From the NCBI GenBank assembly GCA_033391075.1, contig JAWPMV010000001.1, positions 62,001 through 126,000 on the forward strand: 64,000 bases of DNA. The letters run 5' to 3'. The position numbers and the translations under genes are program-made. Each line of letters begins with the position of its first letter. The stretch's first letter is position 1. Positions 1 through 8,560 of this stretch are shown here, one piece after another. The notes under the pieces are model-generated. The model was not told the origin of the DNA and made no database searches. It worked only from the letters and a program-made list of their open reading frames with translations. This DNA comes from Bacteroidia bacterium (lineage in GTDB: Bacteria; Bacteroidota; Bacteroidia; J057).

Positions 1-1
1 T

Positions 2-391
2 ATGTATGAAAACTTCCAGGAAGTTGATTACAAGCAGAATGAAAAATTACGGAAGGTTAAGAAAAAAAGCAGGATAAAAAAAAATAAGCGAGCAAGAACC
101 TATGATCCGCAATCAGAATTTCGGCGAGCTTCCTTATTTAGCTGGCTAAGTGTGGTCGCTGCTTCTATTACAATTTTTATGGCGAGTTCAGGTGGCTTTG
201 CTATACTTGCTTTGCTCGCTATTGGCTTTTATGTGGCGTCCTTAGGAATCTCCATAAAAGTCTTGAGGTATGTCAAAAAGCACGAGCCAAAACTTCTGCG
301 AAAAGCTCGTTTGCGATTCATTTGGGTATTGATCGCTCCCTGGATAATCTGGTCTTTGGTGGGAACTATTTATTTGTTGAGCTGGTTTTAG
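2..391 (+). CDS. small membrane protein of unknown function
   Basis: A 129-residue protein with a strongly basic N-terminal tail (residues about 10-40, rich in K and R) and two or three hydrophobic segments (about 46-85 and 107-129), so probably an inner-membrane protein with a cytoplasmic basic tail. The composition resembles the small DUF4190-type membrane proteins common in Bacteroidota, but I see no diagnostic motif. The ATG lies one base inside the window edge, so an upstream in-frame start cannot be excluded. Function not recognised. Confidence 0.6.
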   Translation: MYENFQEVDYKQNEKLRKVKKKSRIKKNKRARTYDPQSEFRRASLFSWLSVVAASITIFMASSGGFAILALLAIGFYVASLGISIKVLRYVKKHEPKLLRKARLRFIWVLIAPWIIWSLVGTIYLLSWF

Positions 392-582
392 GAAATAAAA
401 AAGGACTGTGGGAAGATGAGGGTTTTTGCGTGGCAAGGATCTAAATTCTGACAGAACTTTCTTTTAATAGCCGGATCTTCTCATATGTTCCCTTTTTCCT
501 AAGAAAAGTCTGTAGATTTTATAAGAATTTGTGGATTGAGAAATTTTTTACGATCCTTAAATAAAACCTCAATCACATACTT

Positions 583-1059
583 ATGAAAACACAATTCATT
601 CTTCCATTAATTCTATTTTCATTTTTGTTGTTTTCCTGTAAAGGAAGCAAAAATCTCCAAAGTTCAAGTTCCAAGGTCAAGTCAGGGAAGCTTGTTAAAC
701 CAACTCTTCAAAATTCCAATGCTTTTAAGCTTTTCGGCATTTCTGAAGATGGGACCTATGGCTATTCCGAAAAGAATCCAATAAAGGTAGGCGGAGCAAC
801 AAATAGCGAAGGGCCTAAAAACGAGCAGAGATATCTCAATGCCCTGGCTGGTCCAAATGGAGAAGAGATTTCTTATAAACGCTTAGGTAGCTGTTGCGCC
901 TTTAAAACTGAAAACGGTTTCATGGGCGGCGGCCTCCTGGATCGCTATGAGGTGAAATGGAAAGGAGGCAAAAAACCTGTGATTATCTTTATCAATATGT
1001 ATGACATGGATGATAAAGAATTGAAGGCCCCGAAAGGATTGACACTTAATGAACTCTAG
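583..1059 (+). CDS. predicted lipoprotein, unknown function
   Basis: A 158-residue protein with a signal peptide ending in the lipobox LFSC (Cys19), so an SPII lipoprotein. The mature part has a spacer rich in S and K, then a compact domain containing paired cysteines (GSCCAF) and a glycine-rich stretch. Proteins of this kind are frequent in Bacteroidota, and as I recall some are labelled 2-dehydro-3-deoxyphosphooctonate aldolase in databases; nothing here (no aldolase motif, lipoprotein export, small size) supports that activity. A strong hairpin follows 3 bases after the stop. Confidence 0.75.
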   Translation: MKTQFILPLILFSFLLFSCKGSKNLQSSSSKVKSGKLVKPTLQNSNAFKLFGISEDGTYGYSEKNPIKVGGATNSEGPKNEQRYLNALAGPNGEEISYKRLGSCCAFKTENGFMGGGLLDRYEVKWKGGKKPVIIFINMYDMDDKELKAPKGLTLNEL

Positions 1060-1062
1060 ATG

Positions 1063-1099
1063 AAAAAGCCCTGATAGTAATTTACTATCAGGGCTTTTT
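1063..1099. terminator. bidirectional intrinsic terminator
   Basis: An 18-bp perfect inverted repeat (5' arm 1063-1080, 3' arm 1082-1099) flanked by A and T runs on both sides, between the stop codons of the convergent lipoprotein and subtilase genes. It can serve both strands. Confidence 0.9.
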
Positions 1100-1112
1100 A
1101 ACAAGTAATCTC

Positions 1113-4100
1113 TTATTGTCTGATCAATTTGATGCTATGCGTCAATTGACCCACTTGAACTTGCATGAAATAAATTCCTTTGGGATACTTTCGGAGATCA
1201 ACTTTCCGCTGCAATTCGCCTTTCCAGGGAGCCATTTCGAACTCTACCAATCTTTGTCCCTGTAGATTCATCACCGTGAAGTCCATTTGTTCGATCCTTT
1301 CTGCTCCTTCCAACTTCAATCCAAATAAGCCATCACCCGGATTTTGCTGAATCTGTATATCCAAACCTGGGTATAGGTCAGCAAGACCTACATTTGAGAT
1401 GTCCAATTGCTGTACACTCGTATCATTTCCACAGCTATTTGTTGCAATCATCTGAATGCTGTAGTTGCCGTTGACGGTATAGGTATGGGTAACGGGGCTA
1501 CCTGTGGCAGTAGTTCCATCTCCAAAGTCCCAGCTGACCTGATCCGCATTCTGAGCCTGGCTGGTGAAGGTGAAGGCCTGATAGCTGGTGTCAGGTTCCA
1601 GGGCAAACTGGAAGGCAGAAACAACCTCTGGCAAGACCTCTACTTCCAGGGTGTCAATGCTCGTTCCGCTGCTGTTGCTAATACTCAGGATTATCTGTTT
1701 GATGCCGGGAGTATTGAACTGAACCTGATGAGGTCCGGGGAGAATCGCAGCATTGGGTGTCGCATCGGCCCCGAAATTCCAGGAATAATCCAGGTTGTTT
1801 CCTGCAGAAGTATCCGAGAAGGTAAAGGATTCACCAGGACAAATCATAGGCACATCAGAGGTGAGAGCTGCAACGGGATTGACTTCTTGCAAATCCTGGA
1901 TCAGAATGTTGTCGAGGAACATACTGTTTCCATTCCCATTAATATTTACAAACTGAATGGCAATGACATCTCCTATGAAAGCGCTCAGATCAAGATTCAC
2001 CTGATCCCATTGAGTCGAGGAGGGCGTCCAGAAGCTTAGTTGGTTGCCACCAGTTAGAAGGGCGGATTCAGATCGGTTGAATATTACCTGGCTAAAGCTT
2101 TCCCCACAATTATTAGAAATCAAAATCTCCAATTCTTCTGACTGTGTTGTGGTCTGGCGAGCATAGGCATACTCAAAGATGAGATATGGTTCTATGGCAG
2201 TAGAGAGATCAACTACCCAACTATTCAATCCGTCGCGGCTACCGGATGCATTGTAGTTGAAGTTGTCTACGAATGCGGCTCTGCTAGGCTGTCCATTACT
2301 TCCTGTTACTACCCGACTTTCCCAGGTATCGCGTAGGTCTGGATTAAAGAGTGACCATTGGTCCGGAGGGAAATTGATACTTTCAAAATCTTCTGAGAGG
2401 GGCAATTGCTCTCCATCTCTTACACGGATAAATTGTTGCTTCACAATGCTATCTGAACCATAAGGATTGCTGATGCTCAGACTGACAGTATAGAATCCAT
2501 AATCCTGGAAGATTACTGCAGGATTCTGCGATCCACTATTCGTGGCATTTGTGAAGCTAAAGCTTGCAGGGCTGATGGACCAGTTCCAGCTATTGGGATC
2601 AAGATCACTTGCATCAGTGAAGTTGACCAAGCCTCCCGGGCAAACTGTGCTAAAATCAGAAACAAACTCAGCAGTCGGTGTGGCTGCTGCTTCAAAGATA
2701 CTAAAGTCATCTATCGCCATATCGCCCTTGAAATCAATATCCGTAATCCCTCTTATCTGTATACTGACCGTACTATCTGCATAGGTATCCAGAGGAATTT
2801 GTATCTCTCTCCATGCATTGCCCTGATTTCCGGAAACGAAGGCTATACTTTCCGTCCAGTCAGATCCATTGAATACATCAACATGGAGTTCTCCCATATC
2901 CTCTCCATACATGTGGTACCAGAGACTCATAGTAGGTTTTGTCATACCGCTGATGTCGATACAGGGACTGAGCAATTTTGCTTCACGGAAGTTACAGCCA
3001 CCTGAGGATTCCAGATATAGATAGCTGCCTCCGGGATTTCCAGGGGCATGGTCTTCTGAGGGTCCTGTAAAGACACTGGGGGTTGACCCTGAATTAACCC
3101 TCCAGTCAATGCTATCAGCAAGTCCGTTTTCTGCATTGGTCCAGCCGTTACCAAGTGGGCAAACGGTACCCCCACAATCTATAGTTGTTGCACAGAGTGT
3201 ATAGGATTCAAAGTCCTCAGTATAAGGACCGGCAAAGGAGCTATTACCGTTGATAGTTAGGGTATGATCGACAAAGTTGTTAGCGGTATTCTGGTCCCCA
3301 AATACACTCAGACTGGAGCGGAATACATAGGTGCCTGCTGCCTGTGGAGGTGAAAAGGGAGTAGTAAATCGGTAGGTTTTTATTTCTCCCGGATCCAGGG
3401 TATCGGTAAAGGTTTCATTTGTATTGTTGGTGCCAATGATGCGGTAGCGAACCGTGAAATTTGTTTGGGTGAAAATACCCGCATTGAAAAGGGTGATTTC
3501 TACCGGAACATCATTAGAACAAGCCGGATATCCTGCCTGTAAGGGAGTATTTATGGATAGAACCTGAAGATCATTTCCATTGGGGCAATTGAAAACACCT
3601 CCTATCTGCTCAATAGCTACGGTTCTCCTTCCGATGATATCATTAGACCTTGCACGTACAGCAATCCAATAGTCAGCAAATGCATTGCTAATCGGAATAT
3701 CAAATACCGTGGAGCTGGTTGTTCCTATGGAATCCATAGTCACCGCTCCCAATAAGAAGACATCATAATCGGTAGCACCTGCAACGCTATCCCACTGGAT
3801 TTTGATATTGGTATTACAAGTCTGAATGATATTCAAATCCTGCGGTATGCTCAAAACATGGAAAGGGAATTCACTTTGACCTGCTTGACTTCCGCGACTC
3901 ACCCGAATCAACCCTTTAGCGGTAATATTAGCGGGTACTTGCCAATCATATACGCGTAAATAGCCTGCCACTTGATTGTCAACCAGATTCCAGCTTGCCC
4001 CTTCATCCTCAGAATATTCGATAATGAAATTGCCCTGATCGCCAGCGGCTCCCCAATGAATACGAACATCCTCTCCCGGTACGAGATTTTCACCCCCAAT

Positions 4101-6023
4101 CGGATGGGTAACAGTAATATCATCCAGCACATACATATACACCACATAGTATTCCTGAGGTCCTTGAGCGAGGCTGTGTCCATGAACTTCCAGGACATAA
4201 TTTCCAGCGGCGGGATTTTCAATCGTTACCTGCTCGACATTATTGAGCGAATCTACTCCCCGTATAGCCGGATTATTCAGATTAGATGGATTAGGATTTG
4301 AGTCCAAAATCCAGGGATCAAGACTACTTCCGGATGGCAGATTCAATTTTGTATTCAAATCATTTACCAGGGCTGTACTAGCAAGGGTACTTGCTGCAGG
4401 ATCCATCCAATAGGTCATGACCCGCATTTCTTTTACCCCCGCAGGCACTTTCAATAAATGTGTATTGCTACTATCCTGCTCAATGCTGGAAGAGAGCCAG
4501 GTCCTGTTTTCCAGGATTCGTACAGCTCTGAAAGCATTGATTCTTCCCCAACCAAATCTAAAGTCAGGTCCTTTATTTCCAAGATCATCTGCTGAGTTGA
4601 GCATGACGGCCTTTATCAAACCAGATTTGGGTAAGGTGTCAGCATTCAATTCTCTGTAGGCATGGTAAAGCTGGGTAGCTACTCCTGCTACACCCGGAGC
4701 TGCTCCTGAAGTTCCCCCAAAGGGAGAATAAGCATTTCCGGGAGAAGTTGAGAGGTGATTGTTGCCATTTGCAGCCAGGTCAGGTTTGATGCGGCCATCT
4801 GAAGCTGGGCCACGGCTACTGCTAGCCATGAGCGAACCATCTGTATCCAGGTTGGCCGTAGCAATCACATTCTTGGCGATCTTATGACCCCCGGTTATAT
4901 TTCCCCATCTGGCCCCTGCTCCATATCCACAATCAGAGTTGCCGGAATTACCTGCTGAAAAGACATGTAAAAGAGATTGCCCGGTACTGCTGAGGGTTTG
5001 AAATTCTACTGTTTCGGTTGTGGAGGTATATCCATCATTACAGCCATCGCTATAAGAAGAGTTTGTGATAACTACTCCCTGATTGAAATGGAGATTATTC
5101 ATTTCAATGAAGCTCGGAGAATATCGAGAAACGTAGAGATCGGAACCAGACGCCATACCTTGTGCCTGAGGATCGAGGTTTCCTGAGCCAGCCATAATTC
5201 CTGCTACCCCATCTCCATGTGTTCCATCAGCTCCACCAGTAAGAAATTGACTGTTTAATCTGCCCTGAAAATCGATATGAGGACCTAGTGCACCATCATC
5301 TCTGACCAGAATGCTGATCCCTTCGCCATCATATTTTCTGCCCATAGGCGCGAGACTATTAATAGCATTGGCTTTATGAAGGGCTCTTCCTCGAAAATCT
5401 TCTGCCACAGGAGGAGAAGGAATGGGTTCTATAAAGGTGATATAAGGAAGCGCTTCCAATTGAGGATAAGCTTGAATATCAACTTCAACCTCAATGTATT
5501 TGCGCCCCCTTTCCTGACTGGATACAGCAATGCCTGCTTGCCTTAACTCATTCTTGGCCCAACTTAGAGAAAGGTCTGAAGGAATATGCAGGATTAAAGC
5601 AATCTTATTCCCATTCAAGGCATAAGAAGGAAGGTCTCCGGCCCTTAGCCTTGAAGATATTTTTTCTCCAAATCCGGGTTTCAAAACACTCCTGATACCA
5701 AGTCCATTCAACAAAAAGGAAGGATTTGCATTGGAAGGGAGAGATGCGAGGTAAACTTTGTTCGGGATATAATCCAGGAGTTTTATGCCCCGACTTTGCA
5801 TTTGGTTTCTCTGTTGACTGTTCGGGATTTTATAGAATTGCAGATAGCGATATGTCCTGCTACCAACCTGATCCTGGTCCAAATCTCCTGTCTGAAGATA
5901 GGTCTGGATGTTTTCAGGGAAATTTACCTGGGTAGACTGAAAGTTAACTGTGAAATTGTCTTGGGGAAAAGCTAGTAAAAAGTGGCACATTGCCAGCACT
6001 AGCAAGGGTAGAAGTTTGCGCAT
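1113..6023 (-). CDS. secreted S8 (subtilisin-like) protease with PKD-type domains and T9SS sorting domain
   Basis: A 1636-residue secreted serine protease. A Sec signal occupies residues 1-20, a propeptide-like segment runs to about 200, and the peptidase S8 domain covers about 230-505 with a plausible triad D242 (RDDG), H269 (THGDGVAG) and S439 (GGTSGAAPG). It is followed by beta-rich regions, including jelly-roll or MAM-like segments and at least three PKD-like repeats with WNF/WDFGDG signatures at about 1100-1200, 1380-1450 and 1460-1540. The last 80 residues form a type A T9SS C-terminal domain (NPGDGLF ... GIYFMQV ... HSIKLI), so the protein is expected to cross the outer membrane through the T9SS and be surface-bound or released. 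It is transcribed alone, divergent from the sigma-54 activator. Family assignment is secure; the substrate is unknown. Confidence 0.95.
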   Translation of the reverse strand: MRKLLPLLVLAMCHFLLAFPQDNFTVNFQSTQVNFPENIQTYLQTGDLDQDQVGSRTYRYLQFYKIPNSQQRNQMQSRGIKLLDYIPNKVYLASLPSNANPSFLLNGLGIRSVLKPGFGEKISSRLRAGDLPSYALNGNKIALILHIPSDLSLSWAKNELRQAGIAVSSQERGRKYIEVEVDIQAYPQLEALPYITFIEPIPSPPVAEDFRGRALHKANAINSLAPMGRKYDGEGISILVRDDGALGPHIDFQGRLNSQFLTGGADGTHGDGVAGIMAGSGNLDPQAQGMASGSDLYVSRYSPSFIEMNNLHFNQGVVITNSSYSDGCNDGYTSTTETVEFQTLSSTGQSLLHVFSAGNSGNSDCGYGAGARWGNITGGHKIAKNVIATANLDTDGSLMASSSRGPASDGRIKPDLAANGNNHLSTSPGNAYSPFGGTSGAAPGVAGVATQLYHAYRELNADTLPKSGLIKAVMLNSADDLGNKGPDFRFGWGRINAFRAVRILENRTWLSSSIEQDSSNTHLLKVPAGVKEMRVMTYWMDPAASTLASTALVNDLNTKLNLPSGSSLDPWILDSNPNPSNLNNPAIRGVDSLNNVEQVTIENPAAGNYVLEVHGHSLAQGPQEYYVVYMYVLDDITVTHPIGGENLVPGEDVRIHWGAAGDQGNFIIEYSEDEGASWNLVDNQVAGYLRVYDWQVPANITAKGLIRVSRGSQAGQSEFPFHVLSIPQDLNIIQTCNTNIKIQWDSVAGATDYDVFLLGAVTMDSIGTTSSTVFDIPISNAFADYWIAVRARSNDIIGRRTVAIEQIGGVFNCPNGNDLQVLSINTPLQAGYPACSNDVPVEITLFNAGIFTQTNFTVRYRIIGTNNTNETFTDTLDPGEIKTYRFTTPFSPPQAAGTYVFRSSLSVFGDQNTANNFVDHTLTINGNSSFAGPYTEDFESYTLCATTIDCGGTVCPLGNGWTNAENGLADSIDWRVNSGSTPSVFTGPSEDHAPGNPGGSYLYLESSGGCNFREAKLLSPCIDISGMTKPTMSLWYHMYGEDMGELHVDVFNGSDWTESIAFVSGNQGNAWREIQIPLDTYADSTVSIQIRGITDIDFKGDMAIDDFSIFEAAATPTAEFVSDFSTVCPGGLVNFTDASDLDPNSWNWSISPASFSFTNATNSGSQNPAVIFQDYGFYTVSLSISNPYGSDSIVKQQFIRVRDGEQLPLSEDFESINFPPDQWSLFNPDLRDTWESRVVTGSNGQPSRAAFVDNFNYNASGSRDGLNSWVVDLSTAIEPYLIFEYAYARQTTTQSEELEILISNNCGESFSQVIFNRSESALLTGGNQLSFWTPSSTQWDQVNLDLSAFIGDVIAIQFVNINGNGNSMFLDNILIQDLQEVNPVAALTSDVPMICPGESFTFSDTSAGNNLDYSWNFGADATPNAAILPGPHQVQFNTPGIKQIILSISNSSGTSIDTLEVEVLPEVVSAFQFALEPDTSYQAFTFTSQAQNADQVSWDFGDGTTATGSPVTHTYTVNGNYSIQMIATNSCGNDTSVQQLDISNVGLADLYPGLDIQIQQNPGDGLFGLKLEGAERIEQMDFTVMNLQGQRLVEFEMAPWKGELQRKVDLRKYPKGIYFMQVQVGQLTHSIKLIRQ

Positions 6024-6235
6024 AGCCTAAAGTAATAGTTGTAGATCGAATGACGACTTGAGCGACGACGTTAAAAAATAAGCTACAAGCTAAGGAATAA
6101 TCTTTGTATTAGCATAAACCTATATCCTCCTTATTTAGAAATAATATTCAAAAAATCGAATATCCTCAGCTTTGTCAGGGAAAGAAGAAGCTTTGACTAA
6201 GAAATCATCAATTTTAATCGCATTTTTACAGCATT

Positions 6236-7618
6236 ATGAATCATCTGGCCAAGGTCATAATCATAGGAGCCGGTAAAGGCGGAACTGCTTTGTTGGAACT
6301 CTTTCATGAAGATCCCAGCATTGAAGTCCTGGGGATGGTAGATAGAGATACCAAAGCTCTGGGAATGCTGAGGGCACAGGAAATGGGCTATCCGGCTGCC
6401 CGGGATCTATCTGTTTTTCTTTACGATCCCCAATTTGATCCCAATATGATCGTAAATGCCAGTGGGAGTCAGGAGATTTGGGAAGAACTGGAAAAGATCG
6501 ATGATCCAAGCATTCGTGTGATTGGAGGTGTGGCGGCAAAGTTTATCTGGGCTCTGCTGGAGGCAAGACAGGAAAAGAAATTTCTCGAGAAGAAATACCA
6601 ACAACTCAAATCCAGCATAAACCTCTCCGGAGGCAATCAACTGATTTTTGGCTCCAATCCGATCATGAAACAGGTGGACCAAATGATCAAACAAGTAGCA
6701 CCTACTGATTCTACGGTTCTGATTGTAGGTGAGACAGGAACGGGGAAAGAGGTGATTGCCCAGGCTCTTCAATCTTTGAGTGCCTATCGGGATCAGGCTT
6801 TTTTAAAAATCAATTGTACTGCCTTTTCTCCGCAATTACTGGAAAGTGAACTCTTCGGCTATAAAAAAGGCGCATTTACGGGAGCCGTACAGGATAAAAT
6901 TGGCCTGCTGGAAGCTGCAGATGGGGGTACTATTTTTCTAGATGAAATTGGAGACATAAGCCTGGAAATGCAGGTGAAACTTTTACGGTATCTTCAATTT
7001 GGAGAAGTCAGGCCAGTGGGTTCGACGGAAACCAAGATCGTGAAAACACGAATCATTGCTGCCACCAACCGGAATCTGGAAGAGCAGATTCAGGAGAAGA
7101 CCTTCCGCGAGGATTTATTCTACAGACTCAATACGTTTACCATAGAACTTCCTCCTCTCAGACAAAGGAAGGAAGATATACCTCTACTCACCCATCACTT
7201 TCTCAAAAAAGCTGTAATCAAACTCAACAAAAAGGTGAGCGGAATCGAATCCTATGCTGTCGAACTCCTGAGTGCGTATCATTTTCCCGGAAACCTGCGT
7301 GAGCTTCAAAGTGTGATCGAAAGGGCGGTGATCATGTGTGAGTCGGATATGATTATGGCCATCCATTTGCCTGCTTTCGTCCAAAATGTAAAGACTCCTT
7401 TCCAATTGCGAGATGGCTTGATTCAGAGTAGGGAAAAGATGGTGGCGAACTTCGAAAGAAAAGCTTTACTCCAATACCTGGCTGAAGCAAATGGGAATGT
7501 GAGCCAGGCTGCTATGAAAGCCAAAATTTCACGAAAAACTTTTTATCGGCTCATGGAAAAATACTCCATTTCCAAAGAAAGCCTTCCCTCTCAACTCCTG
7601 GATAAGCAGGAAAAATAA
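6236..7618 (+). CDS. sigma-54-dependent transcriptional activator with N-terminal Rossmann-type domain
   Basis: A 460-residue bacterial enhancer-binding protein. Residues about 5-110 form a nucleotide-binding Rossmann-like domain (GAGKGGTAL at 11-19, acidic MVDRD at about 34-38), where NtrC relatives usually carry a receiver, PAS or GAF domain. A short coiled linker (112-128) leads to the AAA+ domain with Walker A GETGTGKE (165-172), the sigma-54 contact loop GAFTGA (212-217), Walker B GTIFLDE (231-237) and a conserved FYRLN segment. The C-terminus carries a Fis-type helix-turn-helix (about 428-450). It should activate RpoN promoters by ATP hydrolysis; the sensor domain suggests control by a dinucleotide or redox metabolite, which is inference. 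A palindrome array just downstream is the natural candidate target. Confidence 0.92.
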   Translation: MNHLAKVIIIGAGKGGTALLELFHEDPSIEVLGMVDRDTKALGMLRAQEMGYPAARDLSVFLYDPQFDPNMIVNASGSQEIWEELEKIDDPSIRVIGGVAAKFIWALLEARQEKKFLEKKYQQLKSSINLSGGNQLIFGSNPIMKQVDQMIKQVAPTDSTVLIVGETGTGKEVIAQALQSLSAYRDQAFLKINCTAFSPQLLESELFGYKKGAFTGAVQDKIGLLEAADGGTIFLDEIGDISLEMQVKLLRYLQFGEVRPVGSTETKIVKTRIIAATNRNLEEQIQEKTFREDLFYRLNTFTIELPPLRQRKEDIPLLTHHFLKKAVIKLNKKVSGIESYAVELLSAYHFPGNLRELQSVIERAVIMCESDMIMAIHLPAFVQNVKTPFQLRDGLIQSREKMVANFERKALLQYLAEANGNVSQAAMKAKISRKTFYRLMEKYSISKESLPSQLLDKQEK

Positions 7619-7622
7619 GCAC

Positions 7623-7788
7623 TGTGTCATGTATGACACACTCTCCGCTGTATTTCTCCTATTTTGCTGCCTTTAAATTCAATATGTGTCATGTGTGATA
7701 CACTTATCTTGTTGGTTTACAGGGATTAATATTCTTTTTGATCATAATTTCTTTGTTTTTATTGCAATTGTGTGTCATGGATGACACA
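7623..7788. promoter_or_regulatory. three copies of an 18-bp palindromic operator (candidate activator sites)
   Basis: The 362-bp gap between the sigma-54 activator and the thioredoxin-like gene holds three copies of TGTGTCAT-N2-ATGACACA: 7623-7640 (perfect), 7685-7702 (two mismatches in the right half) and 7771-7788 (perfect). Centres are 62 and 86 bp apart, close to whole helical turns. The arrangement matches upstream activator sequences bound by enhancer-binding proteins and ends about 100 bp before a sigma-54-like promoter candidate. Binding by the adjacent activator is inferred from position only. Confidence 0.7.
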
Positions 7789-7885
7789 TTTTCGGACTTT
7801 CTTCAAATTACCTAAAGGAATATTTCGGGCATAAGTACTTGTTTTATAGGGGTTTATGTGGAGGTATAGGATTGCCTCCAAATAA

Positions 7886-7902
7886 TTGGCACAAAACTAG
7901 GA
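7886..7902 (+). promoter_or_regulatory. possible sigma-54 promoter (-24/-12), imperfect
   Basis: TTGGCAC at 7886-7892 matches the -24 element; at the correct distance lies TAGGA instead of TTGCA, so the usual GC of the -12 element is GG here. It lies about 100 bp downstream of the third palindrome and 78 bp before the next start codon. The poor -12 box keeps confidence low. Confidence 0.35.
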
Positions 7903-7980
7903 TAGCAAATTCAGGCACTAATAAAGATTACATCTATCCAATTTAGGACCGTGCTAAAAACACTTTCTAAATATTAAACA

Positions 7981-8328
7981 ATGATCAAGCGTATTTCTTA
8001 TCCAGAATTCACAAACCTGTACAATAGCGATAAAGCTATTTTGGTACATTTTTATGAAGAGGGGAATCATGATTCTCTCAGATTAAAGAGGCATTTGGAC
8101 AGGTATATGAAATCAGGAAAAGCTGGAATTTCTGTGCTTCATCTACAAGTAGGCGAGCACCGTTCTATTGCTGATTTTCTGGGAAAAGAAAGAGAAGCTG
8201 GACTCTATCTAATCAAGGAACAAAAATGTGTTCGTGAGTTCAAATTAGCTCCTATCTCTTATCATTTGTTCGAATACCTGATCGAAGAATATGCAAAAGC
8301 CAGTCAGGAAATTCCTTATGCTGTATAA
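7981..8328 (+). CDS. thioredoxin-fold protein lacking the CxxC motif
   Basis: A 115-residue cytoplasmic protein whose pattern follows thioredoxin: a beta strand ILVHFYE, an active-site-like turn EGNHDS where WCGPC would be, a helix with a basic face, and a C-terminal segment GLYLIKEQKCVREFKLAP resembling the PT-hhhFKxG strand pair. Both redox cysteines are absent; the only Cys (in EQKC) is in a different place. It therefore cannot be a classical disulfide reductase and may be a binding or regulatory member of the fold. It is the first gene after the palindrome array and may be a target of the upstream sigma-54 activator. The fold assignment is from pattern only. Confidence 0.65.
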   Translation: MIKRISYPEFTNLYNSDKAILVHFYEEGNHDSLRLKRHLDRYMKSGKAGISVLHLQVGEHRSIADFLGKEREAGLYLIKEQKCVREFKLAPISYHLFEYLIEEYAKASQEIPYAV

Positions 8329-8386
8329 ATAATTCAATCGGATCAGCCCTGCTCTAGGCAAATCCAAACATTTCTACAAAACAAAA

Positions 8387-8434
8387 GGCTCATCTACTCG
8401 CGTGTTACCCTTCTATATAGATGGGCCAAATTTT
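8387..8434 (+). terminator. intrinsic terminator after the thioredoxin-like gene
   Basis: Arms GGCTCATCTA (8387-8396) and TAGATGGGCC (8418-8427) form a 10-bp stem with one G-U pair, followed by a T-rich tail. The 232-bp gap shows no other obvious feature. Confidence 0.6.
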
Positions 8435-8560
8435 ATTTACATAGGTTCTTCATGGGTTGAAGCCTCTATCTTTCTATCAAAAATTGTTAAGTATCCATTA
8501 GCAAGATGCATCTTTAAAGCAGATTCACTTTATTGAACTCTCTTTGAAGACGATTGATTT

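Noticed and set aside
583-1059. 2-dehydro-3-deoxyphosphooctonate aldolase label
   Set aside because: Small lipoprotein without aldolase motifs; such labels look like propagated misannotation.
1407-2039. 210-residue plus-strand open frame
   Set aside because: Lies antisense inside the subtilase coding region and has no family pattern; the subtilase is certain.
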